A DNA stretch of 64,000 nucleotides from Pedobacter psychrotolerans (GTDB lineage Bacteria; Bacteroidota; Bacteroidia; Sphingobacteriales; Sphingobacteriaceae). Below the pieces are notes generated by a model. That model was not told the origin of the DNA. It ran no database searches and worked only from the letters and a program-made list of their open reading frames with translations. Both the position numbers and the translations under genes were made by a program. This document shows, in pieces, positions 17,637 through 26,647 of this stretch; the stretch's first letter is position 1, and every line of letters starts with the position of its first letter. The stretch lies in NCBI RefSeq assembly GCF_004340665.1, contig NZ_SLWO01000001.1, forward strand, positions 62,001 through 126,000, written 5' to 3'.

Positions 17637-18911
17637 ATGAACCTATTCGAGTTTGAATCCATTTTTAATGAATTAAGAAAACTCTTAATCGAACATGGAT
17701 TAACCGGTAGCGTATTAATTTACAGCTATTTCCTCATCGGATCAGTAAGCGTTACGTTGTTTTTGTTCATCACAATTTTTGTAACCAGGCAAGTTTTTAT
17801 TGGCGTAGTAAAAAGTGCAAAAACAAAATCAGACTGGCAACAGGCCCTATATGAATTTCGGGTTTTCAGGGCTTTTGCATTGATCTTCGGTGCCTATATT
17901 ATCTACAATGCCGTTCCTTATGTTTTTATTGATTTTAAAAACTGGTTTTTCTACGCCCTTATTTTTTCTAAGATCTATGTAGTATTAGCCACTATGTTCG
18001 CCATTAACGCTTTTTTAAATGCGTTGGTTTCCATTATGGAAACATCACGAAAATATGCTGATAAACCCATTAGAAGCTACAAGCAGGTAGCCAAAATCAT
18101 TATCTACATTTTTGGTTTTGTACTGATTTTATCCATCATACTTAACCAGTCGCTTTTATATATTTTTGGAGGTTTTGGTGCGGTAACTGCTGTTTTCATT
18201 TTAGTGTTCCGTGATCCTATTTTAGGTTTTGTAGCTTCAGTGCAAATGAGTGCAATCGATCTGGTTCGTGTTGGCGATTGGATTACCGTAGAAAAATATG
18301 GTGCTGATGGTGAAGTAACAGAGATCAATTTAACCACCATTAAAGTGAGGAATTGGGATAAAACCGTTACTATAGTACCAAGTTATGCTATTGTTAGTGA
18401 GTCTTTTAAAAACTGGCGGGCTATGGAAGAAAGCGAGGGGAGGAGAATCAAACGCCACATTAATATTAAAATATCCAGCATAAAATTTTGTGATGATGAT
18501 TTGATCAGCCGTTTACAGAGCATCGATTTTTTAAAAGATTACCTCAAAGAAACGCAATTACAGATCGAGCAATTTAATGCTGAACATACGGTAAACCCCA
18601 ATAATTTGGTGAACGGACGTCACATGACGAATATTGGAACTTTTAGGGTTTATGCTGAAAAATATTTAGAAAGTAATCCATCAATTAATACCGATTTAAC
18701 TTTTATGGTTCGCCAGTTACAGGCTACAGAAAATGGTCTGCCTATTGAAATTTACGTTTTTTCAAAAGAAAAAGGCTTAAAGAAATTTGAAGAAGTTGCT
18801 GCTGATATTTTCGATCACCTTTTGGCTGCGGTACCCTACTTTGATTTAGAAATTTTCCAAAGCCCTAGCGGGAGTGATATGCGTGGGTTTGTTGGAAGAG
18901 GGAACGATTAA
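17637..18911 (+). CDS. MscS-family mechanosensitive channel
   Basis: A 424-residue membrane protein. Four to five hydrophobic segments lie in the first 190 residues. The pore-lining helix and start of the beta domain are recognisable in 'IFGGFGAVTAVFILVFRDP' and 'ILGFVASVQMSAIDLVRVGD', then 'VTEINLTTIKVRNWDKTVTI' in the MscS beta domain. The C-terminal part is a cytoplasmic alpha-beta domain ending near 'AAVPYFDLEIFQSPSGSD'. Family members release solutes on hypo-osmotic shock. It is longer than E. coli MscS (286 residues) because of extra membrane helices. It starts 50 bases after ispG. Confidence 0.88.
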   Translation: MNLFEFESIFNELRKLLIEHGLTGSVLIYSYFLIGSVSVTLFLFITIFVTRQVFIGVVKSAKTKSDWQQALYEFRVFRAFALIFGAYIIYNAVPYVFIDFKNWFFYALIFSKIYVVLATMFAINAFLNALVSIMETSRKYADKPIRSYKQVAKIIIYIFGFVLILSIILNQSLLYIFGGFGAVTAVFILVFRDPILGFVASVQMSAIDLVRVGDWITVEKYGADGEVTEINLTTIKVRNWDKTVTIVPSYAIVSESFKNWRAMEESEGRRIKRHINIKISSIKFCDDDLISRLQSIDFLKDYLKETQLQIEQFNAEHTVNPNNLVNGRHMTNIGTFRVYAEKYLESNPSINTDLTFMVRQLQATENGLPIEIYVFSKEKGLKKFEEVAADIFDHLLAAVPYFDLEIFQSPSGSDMRGFVGRGND

Positions 18912-18935
18912 GCATACATTCCCCCTCACTGATCT

Positions 18936-19763
18936 TTACTCTTTTAGAAAAGTTAAACACCGTTCGCAAACCTTAAATAAAAGCGGCGGTAGGGTTTCGT
19001 TTTCATAAGGATGTGATGCGCCATACACGTGATTCTCGCCTTCAATTTTCACCAGTATGCTGTTCGGATTGGCATCAGCTAATCGCTGTGCATGCTCAAA
19101 AGGAACATTGATATCGTCATCACCCTGAACAATTAACCACGGAATATTGATCCGTTTCGCTGCATCCAGAATATTAAACGTTTGGGCGTTTTCTTCAAAA
19201 TCTTCTAACAGCGTAACATTTAAAGGCATTTGTTCTTTCGTTCTTGCATTAGTGACAAAGATTTTACCTGTTTCTTTCCACTCCGCTTCCTGTTCTTTCT
19301 TCCAAAGGCTATTGAAGCTGGAAATCGCGCTCCATGTGATGAGCTTATTAATTCGTAAATCATGAGAAGCCTCAATAATGGCTAATCCACCTCCGCGACT
19401 ATGGCCGATTAAATTGACTTCGGTTTCGCTTCCATAAGCTTTTATTATAAAATCGAGTACTGCATTTACATCAAAAAGTTCTTTAGAAATGGTGTTGTTG
19501 GCAAAGGTTTCCATATCGCTAACATCCACCGGATGATCTGCTGGTACGCCACTATGCGATAAATTGAACTTAATATATCTATATCCATTGCTGGCAAAAT
19601 ATCGGGCAACCAGATTGTGCGTGCCCCAATCTTTGAACCCTTTAAAGCCATGAACAAAAAGTACGATCGGCGTATTTGGATTTTTATCATCAAAAGTAAT
19701 ATCTCCGATAATTAGTTTTCCGTCTGAACCACTTAAGCTAAAATCATTTTGTATAATCATCAT
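18936..19763 (-). CDS. Alpha/beta hydrolase
   Basis: A 275-residue alpha/beta-hydrolase. The oxyanion region is 'LFVHGFKGFKDWG', the nucleophile elbow is 'GHSRGGG' with S122, an acid follows near 'IVQGDDDINVPFEHA', and the histidine lies in 'GENHVYGASHP'. This combination resembles the dienelactone-hydrolase/acylaminopeptidase-like esterases. No signal peptide is seen, so it is cytoplasmic. The substrate is unknown. It faces the MscS gene tail to tail across 24 bases. Confidence 0.85.
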   Translation of the reverse strand: MMIIQNDFSLSGSDGKLIIGDITFDDKNPNTPIVLFVHGFKGFKDWGTHNLVARYFASNGYRYIKFNLSHSGVPADHPVDVSDMETFANNTISKELFDVNAVLDFIIKAYGSETEVNLIGHSRGGGLAIIEASHDLRINKLITWSAISSFNSLWKKEQEAEWKETGKIFVTNARTKEQMPLNVTLLEDFEENAQTFNILDAAKRINIPWLIVQGDDDINVPFEHAQRLADANPNSILVKIEGENHVYGASHPYENETLPPLLFKVCERCLTFLKE

Positions 19764-19886
19764 TTAAGGAATTGGTGTACAAGATAAACTTATGAAATCT
19801 GATTTTGTTGTGAAGTTTTGTTCTGTTATCATTGCCCTTTAATGGTTTTATAAGAAATTATAGCTGCTAAATTGCTGTCATTTACC

Positions 19887-20279
19887 CTAATTTCGATAAT
19901 AATACCAGGCCCAAGCAATCAATAATACTTGAAATGGCAATCTCACCCAAGCCATAAACGGCGTAATTAAAATTTTGCCAAGGAGAAAAGGAGCGATCTG
20001 AATCATGTATATATGTGCAGGAATGAATGCAATTAACATCAAAATAATGAATAAGGCCGCCAGTTTTTTCGTTCTAGAAAAAAGCAGCATTATTCCTAAA
20101 ATAACTTCCAGCACACCAGATAGATAAATTAAAAACCCATGAGCGGGTAACCATTTTGGCATAATGATATGATAGCTGGGTGTTGCTATAAAATGATTAA
20201 TCCCTGCCAGGATATACAAAAGGCTATATATCCAGAGGAAAATTTTGAAAAGGATGTTGCGATTGTCAGTGTTTTGCAT
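19887..20279 (-). CDS. DoxX-like membrane protein
   Basis: A 130-residue protein with four hydrophobic segments. It has the DoxX/DoxD-like layout: 'LYILAGINHFIATPSYHIIM' in the first loop, 'YLSGVLEVILGIMLLF' in helix two, then 'LAALFIILMLIAFIPAHIYM'. Function is not established for this small group. It is divergent from hemA, 104 bases away. Confidence 0.75.
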   Translation of the reverse strand: MQNTDNRNILFKIFLWIYSLLYILAGINHFIATPSYHIIMPKWLPAHGFLIYLSGVLEVILGIMLLFSRTKKLAALFIILMLIAFIPAHIYMIQIAPFLLGKILITPFMAWVRLPFQVLLIAWAWYYYRN

Positions 20280-20345
20280 TTATTTAAAACCGTTCTAAAT
20301 TGACGTAAATTACAGATGAATGACGGTGACATGCATCATCCGTGC

Positions 20346-20353
20346 TACTTTTG
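20346..20353 (+). promoter_or_regulatory. -7 promoter box of hemA
   Basis: TACTTTTG matches TAnnTTTG exactly, 30 bases before the hemA start. Confidence 0.6.
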
Positions 20354-20383
20354 TGTCCCGATAATAGTTAACAACGGAAACAC

Positions 20384-21610
20384 TTGGAATATTTAAAAGT
20401 AATAGCTTTTACGCATCACCACATCGACCTGAAATCTTTAGGGAAATTAGTTATTTGTGACCAGAGTTTAGATAGCAGGTTGAAGAATATTCAAACTGAA
20501 CTTCCAGTTAGCGAAATTTTTTACATTGGAACCTGTAATCGTGTAGAGTTTGTTTTTCTCACCAAAGAGAAAACCGATAAAGAATTTGTTACCCGTTTTC
20601 TTACTGTATTGGACATGGGTTTGCCTCCAGAGTTTATGGAGCGTTTCCTTGATAATGTTACCGTTTACGAAAATGAAGAAGCTTTCAATCATCTTTTGAG
20701 AACGTCTTGTTCTTTAGAAAGTTTGGTTGTAGGCGAAAAAGAAATCCTTGCCCAGATCCGTAAAGCTTATGAAAACTGCCGTGATGCAGGTTTTACTGGC
20801 GATTATATGCGGATGATTATGGAAAGGGTAGTAAAAACAGCAAAAGAGGTTTATACGCATACAAACATTTCAAAAAATCCGGTTTCCGTGGTTTCTCTTG
20901 CTTATCGCAAGCTTAAAGAATTAAATATGTGTGGTAATTCACGTGTATTAATTATTGGAGCTGGTGAAACCAACCAGAATATTGCAAAATATCTTAACAA
21001 ACATAAGTACTCAAACTTTTCTATTTTTAACCGTACGCTGTCAAAGGCAGAATCTTTGGCCGGAGAATTAAATGGGAAAGCTTACCCTTTAGAAGCTTTA
21101 GAAAATTTTACAGAGGGTTTTGATGTCATTATCACTTGTACAGGTTCTACTGAAGCCATTATTAACGAAGCACTTTATGCCAAGTTGTTAAATGGCGATA
21201 CGGGTAAAAAGGTAATTGTTGATTTGGCTATCCCAAATGATGTTGCTTCAGCTGTTATTCACAATAATCCGGTTCACTATATTGAAGTAGAGTCTTTAAA
21301 AGAAGTCGCCCGTAAAAATATTCAGGAACGTTATAGTGAATTGGTTCACGCAGAAGAAATTATTGGGAATAACATCACTGAATTTTTTACCGTTTTAAAG
21401 CAGCGTAGGATTGAATTGGCCATGCAGGATGTTCCACGCAAGATCAAAGAAATCAAAAATACGGCTCTTAATGGTGTATTTGCTGACGAAATTAGTCAGA
21501 TGGACGAAGCATCCCGAGAAGTTTTGGAACGTGTAATGAATTACATGGAGAAAAAATGTATTAGTGTGCCAATGATTATGGCCAAGGAAATTCTGGTTAA
21601 AGAATCTTAG
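20384..21610 (+). CDS. hemA: Glutamyl-tRNA reductase
   Basis: A 408-residue HemA, which reduces glutamyl-tRNA to glutamate-1-semialdehyde, the first committed step of C5-pathway heme synthesis. The nucleophile C51 lies in 'YIGTCNRVEFVFL'. The substrate-recognition block 'LESLVVGEKEILAQIRKAYE' and the NADPH-binding 'VLIIGAGETNQNIAKYL' follow in the right order, with a C-terminal dimerisation helix. The start is taken as TTG at 20384, because the reading frame before it is closed and the HemA N-terminus ('LKVIAFTHHHIDL') begins there. It opens the heme cluster. Confidence 0.94.
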   Translation: MEYLKVIAFTHHHIDLKSLGKLVICDQSLDSRLKNIQTELPVSEIFYIGTCNRVEFVFLTKEKTDKEFVTRFLTVLDMGLPPEFMERFLDNVTVYENEEAFNHLLRTSCSLESLVVGEKEILAQIRKAYENCRDAGFTGDYMRMIMERVVKTAKEVYTHTNISKNPVSVVSLAYRKLKELNMCGNSRVLIIGAGETNQNIAKYLNKHKYSNFSIFNRTLSKAESLAGELNGKAYPLEALENFTEGFDVIITCTGSTEAIINEALYAKLLNGDTGKKVIVDLAIPNDVASAVIHNNPVHYIEVESLKEVARKNIQERYSELVHAEEIIGNNITEFFTVLKQRRIELAMQDVPRKIKEIKNTALNGVFADEISQMDEASREVLERVMNYMEKKCISVPMIMAKEILVKES

Positions 21611-21963
21611 TTTTTTCTCAATTTAACTTCTAGGTTAACCGCAAAGAATGCGAATTTTAAGCGCAAAGTGTTATAAGTTAGGCGTTATATTCTATTTTTA
21701 GTTTTAACCATACAGCATGAGTTTTAGATTCAAAGCTCACCAAGTTAAACTTGTATTTTCTTACTTTCCTTCTGTGGTTAAATTAATTCATTTCACTTTA
21801 TATCATAGCTTCTTAAGGCACATTAGAATAAGTAATAAATACTATCCAGCTATTGGCACCTCTTCCGATGATTTAAATTGTAATACTTTCATCTCAATCT
21901 CCCTTCTCTGTAACCTCACTGTCTCATTTTTAAACAATTTATAGATTCAAGCACTATTTACCT
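21611..21963. other. Gene-free gap between hemA and hemC/hemD
   Basis: About 370 bases lie between the two genes. The start holds a degenerate phrase (AACCGCAAAGAATGCGAA ... GCGCAAAG) of a kind also seen near 39330-39360 in inverse sense. A 75-codon plus-strand frame at 21717-21944 shows no family features and is not called a gene. Confidence 0.6.
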
Positions 21964-21971
21964 TAAATTTG
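21964..21971 (+). promoter_or_regulatory. -7 promoter box of hemC/hemD
   Basis: TAAATTTG matches TAnnTTTG exactly, 11 bases before the ATG at 21983, so the gene probably has its own promoter with a short leader. Confidence 0.65.
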
Positions 21972-21982
21972 CTACTCATTAA

Positions 21983-23572
21983 ATGTTTATAGTGAAGAAA
22001 TTAACCATCGGAACACGCGGTAGCGAACTCGCTTTATGGCAGGCTAATCATATTCAAAATGAGTTAGCAGCAATTGGAATAGAAGCTGATATTAAAATCA
22101 TCAAAACGCAGGGCGATAAAATCCTGAATTTGAGATTGGATAAATTGGAAGGAAAAGGTTTTTTTACCAAAGAATTGGAAGAAGAATTATTGGCAGGTAC
22201 AATCGATCTGGCTGTTCACTGCCTGAAAGATTTACCAACTAATCATCCTGCTGGCTTAACAATTGCAGCCATTCCTCCACGCGAAGAAGCCACTGAATAC
22301 CTATTGATTTTAAAAGATTGCGTGGATGTATCGCAGAAACTCTCTTTGAAAAAAGGTGCGATGGTAGGTACTTCATCAAACAGAAGAAAAGCACAGTTAT
22401 TGGGCTTAAGGTCTGATTTAGAGATTGAAGATCTACGTGGTAATGTACCTACACGTATTCAGAAATTAAGGGATGAAAACTACGATGCCATTATGCTTGC
22501 CAAAGCAGGTATTAAACGTTTAGGTTTAGATGTAAGTGAATTCCATGTAGAAGAATTAGCTCCTACAGAATTTGTACCGGCACCAGCTCAGGGTGCTTTA
22601 GCCATACAAATCAGAGAAAATGATCGTGAGCTTTTTGAAGCACTTCAAACGCTACATCATCCATTAACCGCTGAAGAAGTTGGTGTGGAACGTAAAGTTT
22701 TGAACTTGTTTGAGGGCGGTTGCCACATGCCATTAGGCTGTTACTGTAAGGAAGAAGATGGTGCCTTCGAAGTGTGGACTTCAAAAGCTGAAACTGCAGA
22801 TGATTTTCCGGAGCGCCTGTTTTTACGTGCTGCAACCACTGAAGGTTTAGCAGAAAAAATTGTTGCGAAGTTTAGTAAAGAAAGAAAGAAACCATCTAAA
22901 GTTTTTATCTCGCGTGAAATTGGTGAACATAGCTATTTTCGTAAAGCATTAGAAACCAAAGATATTGAAATTGAAGGTCGCTCGTTGATTCGTACTTTTC
23001 CTATTGTAACGGTTTTAGACCAATTCATTTTAAAAAATATCGATTGGATTTTCTTTAGCAGCCGAAATAGTGTGGAATATTTCTTCAACCTTAAACCACT
23101 TTTACCTAAGAAAACACAATTTGGTGTCGTGGGTAGAGGTTCAGAAGATGCTCTGCGTAAATTTGGTCACTTTGCCGATTTTGTTGGTGAAAGCGGTGAT
23201 ATCACAGAGGTTGCCGAAGATTTTGCAAAGCTGGTTTCAGGAAAGAATATATTATTTCCTAGGGCACAGGATTCCTTGCAATCCATTCAAAAGTCATTAC
23301 CGCCTGATGCTAAAATTATTGATTTACCCATTTACGAAACAGTAATTGAAGAAAACATCGACCAGAGTTATGCTGATGTTTTGATTTTTACCAGTCCATC
23401 CAATGTTGATGCCTATTTTGCTGATAATCTATTAGAACCCGGTCAGCAGGTGATTGCGATTGGAAACTCCACAGGTAAAAAGTTTGATGAGATGGGTGTA
23501 AAGTATGCCTTACCTTACTCACCCGATGAAATTGGATTGGCAGAGGCAGTTTTTGGAATAGAAATTAAATAG
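21983..23572 (+). CDS. hemC-hemD: Hydroxymethylbilane synthase / uroporphyrinogen-III synthase fusion
   Basis: A 529-residue fusion carrying two consecutive steps of tetrapyrrole synthesis. Residues 1 to about 300 are HemC: 'LTIGTRGSELALWQANHI', 'LAVHCLKDLPTNHPAGL', 'AMVGTSSNRRKAQLL', and C247 in 'NLFEGGCHMPLGCY', which should carry the dipyrromethane cofactor. From about residue 307 ('KPSKVFISREIGEH') to the end is a HemD domain, with 'IDWIFFSSRNSVEYFF', 'GVVGRGSEDALRKFG' and 'DVLIFTSPSNVDAYF'. HemD converts the unstable linear product of HemC to uroporphyrinogen III, so fusion would favour handing over. HemD sequences diverge widely, so the second domain is called mainly from those motifs and context. 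Confidence 0.93.
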   Translation: MFIVKKLTIGTRGSELALWQANHIQNELAAIGIEADIKIIKTQGDKILNLRLDKLEGKGFFTKELEEELLAGTIDLAVHCLKDLPTNHPAGLTIAAIPPREEATEYLLILKDCVDVSQKLSLKKGAMVGTSSNRRKAQLLGLRSDLEIEDLRGNVPTRIQKLRDENYDAIMLAKAGIKRLGLDVSEFHVEELAPTEFVPAPAQGALAIQIRENDRELFEALQTLHHPLTAEEVGVERKVLNLFEGGCHMPLGCYCKEEDGAFEVWTSKAETADDFPERLFLRAATTEGLAEKIVAKFSKERKKPSKVFISREIGEHSYFRKALETKDIEIEGRSLIRTFPIVTVLDQFILKNIDWIFFSSRNSVEYFFNLKPLLPKKTQFGVVGRGSEDALRKFGHFADFVGESGDITEVAEDFAKLVSGKNILFPRAQDSLQSIQKSLPPDAKIIDLPIYETVIEENIDQSYADVLIFTSPSNVDAYFADNLLEPGQQVIAIGNSTGKKFDEMGVKYALPYSPDEIGLAEAVFGIEIK

Positions 23573-23617
23573 AGGTAGCTTAATCCGAAAGACCAAAGCA
23601 AAAAGAAATACCAAATC

Positions 23618-23731
23618 GTCATTGCCATTTACGAAGCATCTTGATGCATCTTTTATAAACCTAGTCGTCATGCTGTATTTATTTCAGCATTTTAATGCAC
23701 AAGAGACTCTGAAATAAATTCAGAGTTACGA
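23618..23731. repeat. Degraded GTCAT-family palindromes between hemC/hemD and hemB
   Basis: GTCATTGCC ... ACGAAGCATC (23618-23640) is a degraded half-unit. GTCATGCTG ... CAGCAT (23667-23690) and GACTCTGAA ... TTCAGAGT (to about 23726) form two small hairpins in a head-to-head unit. A separate perfect inverted repeat, TATGATCAAG/CTTGATCATA, follows at 23763-23790. Confidence 0.75.
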
Positions 23732-23762
23732 GATGAAGGCAAACGGCAGTTAAAAATAATAC

Positions 23763-23790
23763 TATGATCAAGTCTCGATACTTGATCATA
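23763..23790. repeat. Perfect inverted repeat TATGATCAAG / CTTGATCATA
   Basis: Ten-base arms are separated by TCTCGATA, 19 bases before the hemB start. The GATACTTGAT word recurs at 45541-45573 and 62515-62590, so this is probably a repeat family rather than a hemB operator. Confidence 0.7.
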
Positions 23791-23809
23791 ATTACTTGAT
23801 ACAAATAAA

Positions 23810-24778
23810 ATGTTACATCGTCCGAGAAGATTAAGAAAGAACCCGTTAGTGAGAGAGATGGTAGCCGAAACCCGACTATCGAAAGATATGTTTGTGTACC
23901 CTTATTTCGTGGTGCCAGGAACGAATGTTACGCATGCAATTGATGCCATGCCTGGTGTAAACCATTATTCGGTTGATGCCTTGGTTAAAGATGTAGCGGA
24001 CGGAATGAAAAAAGGCTTGAATAAAATCATGCTTTTTGGTGTTGGAGATGAAAAGTCGGCCGATGCAAAGTCAGCTTATCATGATCATTCTTTGGTTCCT
24101 ACTGCGGTTCGTGAATTAAAGAAACAATTTGGCGATGATTTATATGTGGTTACCGATGTATGCGTTTGTTCTTATACCACTCATGGACATTGCGGAATTA
24201 TGGAGAACGATTATGTTCAAAATGATAAAACGGTTGATGTGATTGCGAAAATGGCTCTAGCGCATGCTGAAGCTGGTGCAGATATGTTCGCACCATCGGA
24301 TATGATGGATGGTAGAATTGAAGCTATGCGAAATTTACTGGATGAAAATGGTTTTGTGAATGCAGCCATTATGAGCCATGCGACAAAATTTGCATCGGCT
24401 TATTATGGTCCGTTTAGAGAGGCTGCAGATTGTGCCCCGAGCAAGGGTGATCGAAAAGCTTATCAAATGGATTTTAGAAATCCCTTAGAAGCTTTGCGTG
24501 AAGCGCAATTGGATGAACAGGAAGGTGCAGATGTGTTGATGGTGAAACCCGGATTAGCTTATCTGGACATTATCCAACGGTTAAAACAGGATACCAATTT
24601 GCCTATTGCCGTTTATAATGTTTCTGGCGAATACTCAATGGTTAAAGCAGCCGCAGAACGTGGCTGGATTGACGAACAAAAAGTGGTAATGGAAACCATG
24701 CATGCTTTTGCAAGAGCCGGTGCAAGCATTATCACCACCTATCATATCAAAGATATTTTAAATAACAACTGGATGTAA
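23810..24778 (+). CDS. hemB: Porphobilinogen synthase (delta-aminolevulinic acid dehydratase)
   Basis: A 322-residue HemB that condenses two 5-aminolevulinate molecules into porphobilinogen. The two active-site lysines are K193 ('SHATKFASAYYGPF') and K246 ('DVLMVKPGLAYLD'), the latter forming the Schiff base. The metal site is the cysteine type, C118, C120 and C128 in 'DVCVCSYTTHGHCG', pointing to a zinc-dependent enzyme rather than the magnesium/aspartate form. The length matches the family. It lies between hemC/hemD and hemL. Confidence 0.96.
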   Translation: MLHRPRRLRKNPLVREMVAETRLSKDMFVYPYFVVPGTNVTHAIDAMPGVNHYSVDALVKDVADGMKKGLNKIMLFGVGDEKSADAKSAYHDHSLVPTAVRELKKQFGDDLYVVTDVCVCSYTTHGHCGIMENDYVQNDKTVDVIAKMALAHAEAGADMFAPSDMMDGRIEAMRNLLDENGFVNAAIMSHATKFASAYYGPFREAADCAPSKGDRKAYQMDFRNPLEALREAQLDEQEGADVLMVKPGLAYLDIIQRLKQDTNLPIAVYNVSGEYSMVKAAAERGWIDEQKVVMETMHAFARAGASIITTYHIKDILNNNWM

Positions 24779-24780
24779 TT

Positions 24781-24851
24781 AAGCTAAAAGACTAAAGCAG
24801 AAAGATCAAAGCGCTGTATGGCGATTTATTCTGACTTTAGTCTTTTAGCTT
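24781..24851. repeat. Inverted repeat with perfect 17-base arms between hemB and hemL
   Basis: AAGCTAAAAGACTAAAG (24781-24797) and CTTTAGTCTTTTAGCTT (24835-24851) are exact reverse complements. Similar CTTTAGTCTTT words occur at 36725-36760 and 51066-51085, so this is a dispersed family. It keeps the frame open upstream of hemL without being part of the protein. Confidence 0.85.
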
Positions 24852-24865
24852 TTAGCTTAATAAAA

Positions 24866-26236
24866 ATGTTAGATTCATTAAAAAAAATGTTTTCTGGTAA
24901 TGAGGCCGATATTCCGGTCAATACCGGAAGTAAACCCGATATTTCGAGAGTAAAATCTGCGGAGTTATATGAGAAGTCTAAAACGTATTTTCCAGGTGGC
25001 GTAAACTCCCCGGTTAGGGCTTTTAAGTCGGTTTATGGAACACCGCTTTTTATTGAAAAGGGTGATGGCTGTTACATCTGGGATGCAGACGGTAATCAGT
25101 TTATTGATTTTTGTGGAAGTTGGGGGCCTTTAATTTTAGGACATAACCATCCAAAAATTCGTGAAAAAGTTACTGAAGTAATGCAGAACGGAATGAGCTT
25201 TGGCGCACCAACAGCTTTAGAAAATGAATTGGCGGAACTAATTATTAAAAACAATCGATTTGTAGAAAAAATTCGTTTTACCAGTTCGGGTACAGAAGCA
25301 GTGATGTCGGCTATTCGTTTGGCTAGAGGATTTACCGGTAGAGATAAAATTATCAAGTTTGAAGGTTGTTACCACGGTCATAGCGATTCATTATTAGTAA
25401 AGGCAGGCTCCGGTTTGGTTACTTTTGGTGAAACATCATCTGCTGGTGTTCCAAAATCTTTCGCTGAAGAAACCATTGTAATACCATTAAATGATAAAAA
25501 TGCTATCGAACAAGCTTTCCATCAGTTTAAGGATCAGGTAGCTGCTGTAATTATTGAAGGTATTCCGGCAAATAACGGTTTGATCATGCAGGATGAAGAG
25601 TATATCAAATTCCTTCGTAAAATTTGTACAGATAACAAGTCACTGCTAATTTTTGATGAAGTGATTACCGGTTTCCGTGTAGGGTTTGAAGGCGCTGCTG
25701 CGCATTATGGCATCATACCTGATATTGTAACTTATGGCAAAATTATAGGTGGTGGTTTACCAGTGGGTATGTATGGCGCATCTGCTGAAATCATGGGGCA
25801 TATCTCTCCTGATGGAGGCGTTTATCAGGCTGGTACTTTATCTGGCAATCCGGTTGCGATGGCTGCAGGAATTGCAACATTAACTGAACTTAACAGATCT
25901 GGTTTCTATAAAGATCTAAATACTAAAACGCAGGATTTTGTGGCCAGCATTCAACGGTTTGCAACCGCCAGAAATTATAAGTTTAAGGTTTTTACGGTAG
26001 GTTCTATTTTTTGGTTTGCCTTTACAGAGAAAGATAAAATTCAATCAGCAGATGATATTGATGCTGGTAGCATGGAAAAATTCAAAATCATGCACCGTGA
26101 GTTATTAAACCGTGGAATTTATTTAGGCCCATCGGGATATGAGGTTGGTTTCGTATCTTCAGCACACACCAAGATAGAATTAGAAAAAGCGAAAAGAGCG
26201 ATCTTTGAAGCTTTGGATTTGGTATTTAAGAAATAG
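24866..26236 (+). CDS. hemL: Glutamate-1-semialdehyde 2,1-aminomutase
   Basis: A 456-residue PLP enzyme that converts glutamate-1-semialdehyde to 5-aminolevulinate, the step after HemA. 'FPGGVNSPVRAFKSV', 'FTSSGTEAVMSAIRLARG', 'LLIFDEVITGFRVGF' and the PLP lysine K292 in 'IVTYGKIIGGGLPVGMYG' are all present. The frame stays open upstream from 24818, but that extension is encoded by the 17-base-arm palindrome, so the ATG at 24866 ('MLDSLKKMFSG') is the likely start. It completes the C5 route with hemA. A strong hairpin follows the stop. Confidence 0.95.
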   Translation: MLDSLKKMFSGNEADIPVNTGSKPDISRVKSAELYEKSKTYFPGGVNSPVRAFKSVYGTPLFIEKGDGCYIWDADGNQFIDFCGSWGPLILGHNHPKIREKVTEVMQNGMSFGAPTALENELAELIIKNNRFVEKIRFTSSGTEAVMSAIRLARGFTGRDKIIKFEGCYHGHSDSLLVKAGSGLVTFGETSSAGVPKSFAEETIVIPLNDKNAIEQAFHQFKDQVAAVIIEGIPANNGLIMQDEEYIKFLRKICTDNKSLLIFDEVITGFRVGFEGAAAHYGIIPDIVTYGKIIGGGLPVGMYGASAEIMGHISPDGGVYQAGTLSGNPVAMAAGIATLTELNRSGFYKDLNTKTQDFVASIQRFATARNYKFKVFTVGSIFWFAFTEKDKIQSADDIDAGSMEKFKIMHRELLNRGIYLGPSGYEVGFVSSAHTKIELEKAKRAIFEALDLVFKK

Positions 26237-26239
26237 TAG

Positions 26240-26273
26240 AAATCTATAAGGTTTTTGAAAACCTTATAGATTT
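26240..26273 (+). terminator. Hairpin after hemL, probable terminator
   Basis: AAATCTATAAGGTTTT and AAAACCTTATAGATTT form a nearly perfect 16-base stem around a tiny loop, three bases after the stop. Similar AAACCT(T/C)ATAGGTTT hairpins occur at 33509-33540 and 48167-48199, so this is a recurring element. The U-run is weak. Confidence 0.6.
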
Positions 26274-26327
26274 AATCGAGTAAATTTTAACCATAAAAGA
26301 CATAAGCAAATTAAGTCGGGTTGATTA

Positions 26328-26580
26328 GAAACTTTGAGGGGCAACTCCCCTCCTTATTTTCAAGGAGGGGCTGGGGGTGGTTTTTAAGTTTATTGCACCA
26401 GCCCAAGTTCTCTAAACCCGATTGAAGTGGAAATACTTTTTGTTGCAGCAACCCTTGAATATACTGTCATGCTGAGGTACGAAGCATCTGCAACCGATAA
26501 AACAAATTCTTCGTTCCTTAGAAGGACAGAAGTTGAAAAAGATTGCAACAAAAAGCGGGACTGAATTAACCAAAACGAAT
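26328..26580 (+). repeat. Composite dispersed repeat, copy A
   Basis: A stretch of about 250 bases between hemL and the histidine kinase matches, in reverse orientation, the stretch at 40715-40988. Shared blocks in order: a CTCC-rich block (CTCCTTATTTTCAAGGAGGG), TGGTTTTTAA, TCTCTAAACCCGAT (copy B: TCCTAAACCTGAT), AAATACTTTTTG, GCAACCCTTGAATAT, then the GTCATGCTGAGG palindrome (26464-26529), then a GGACTG...AACC tail. No transposase frame lies inside. The gap 26274-26647 holds nothing else that can be supported. Confidence 0.8.
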
Positions 26581-26647
26581 AGAAATTTGCTTTTCAAATA
26601 ATATAATTTATCTAAAGAAGGAATAAATTAAAAATCCTGGTAAACCA

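Noticed and set aside
21717-21944. Seventy-five-codon plus-strand frame between hemA and hemC/hemD
   Set aside because: No signal, domain or conserved pattern is visible, and the sequence has the look of non-coding AT-rich DNA. Comparison with relatives could rescue it.
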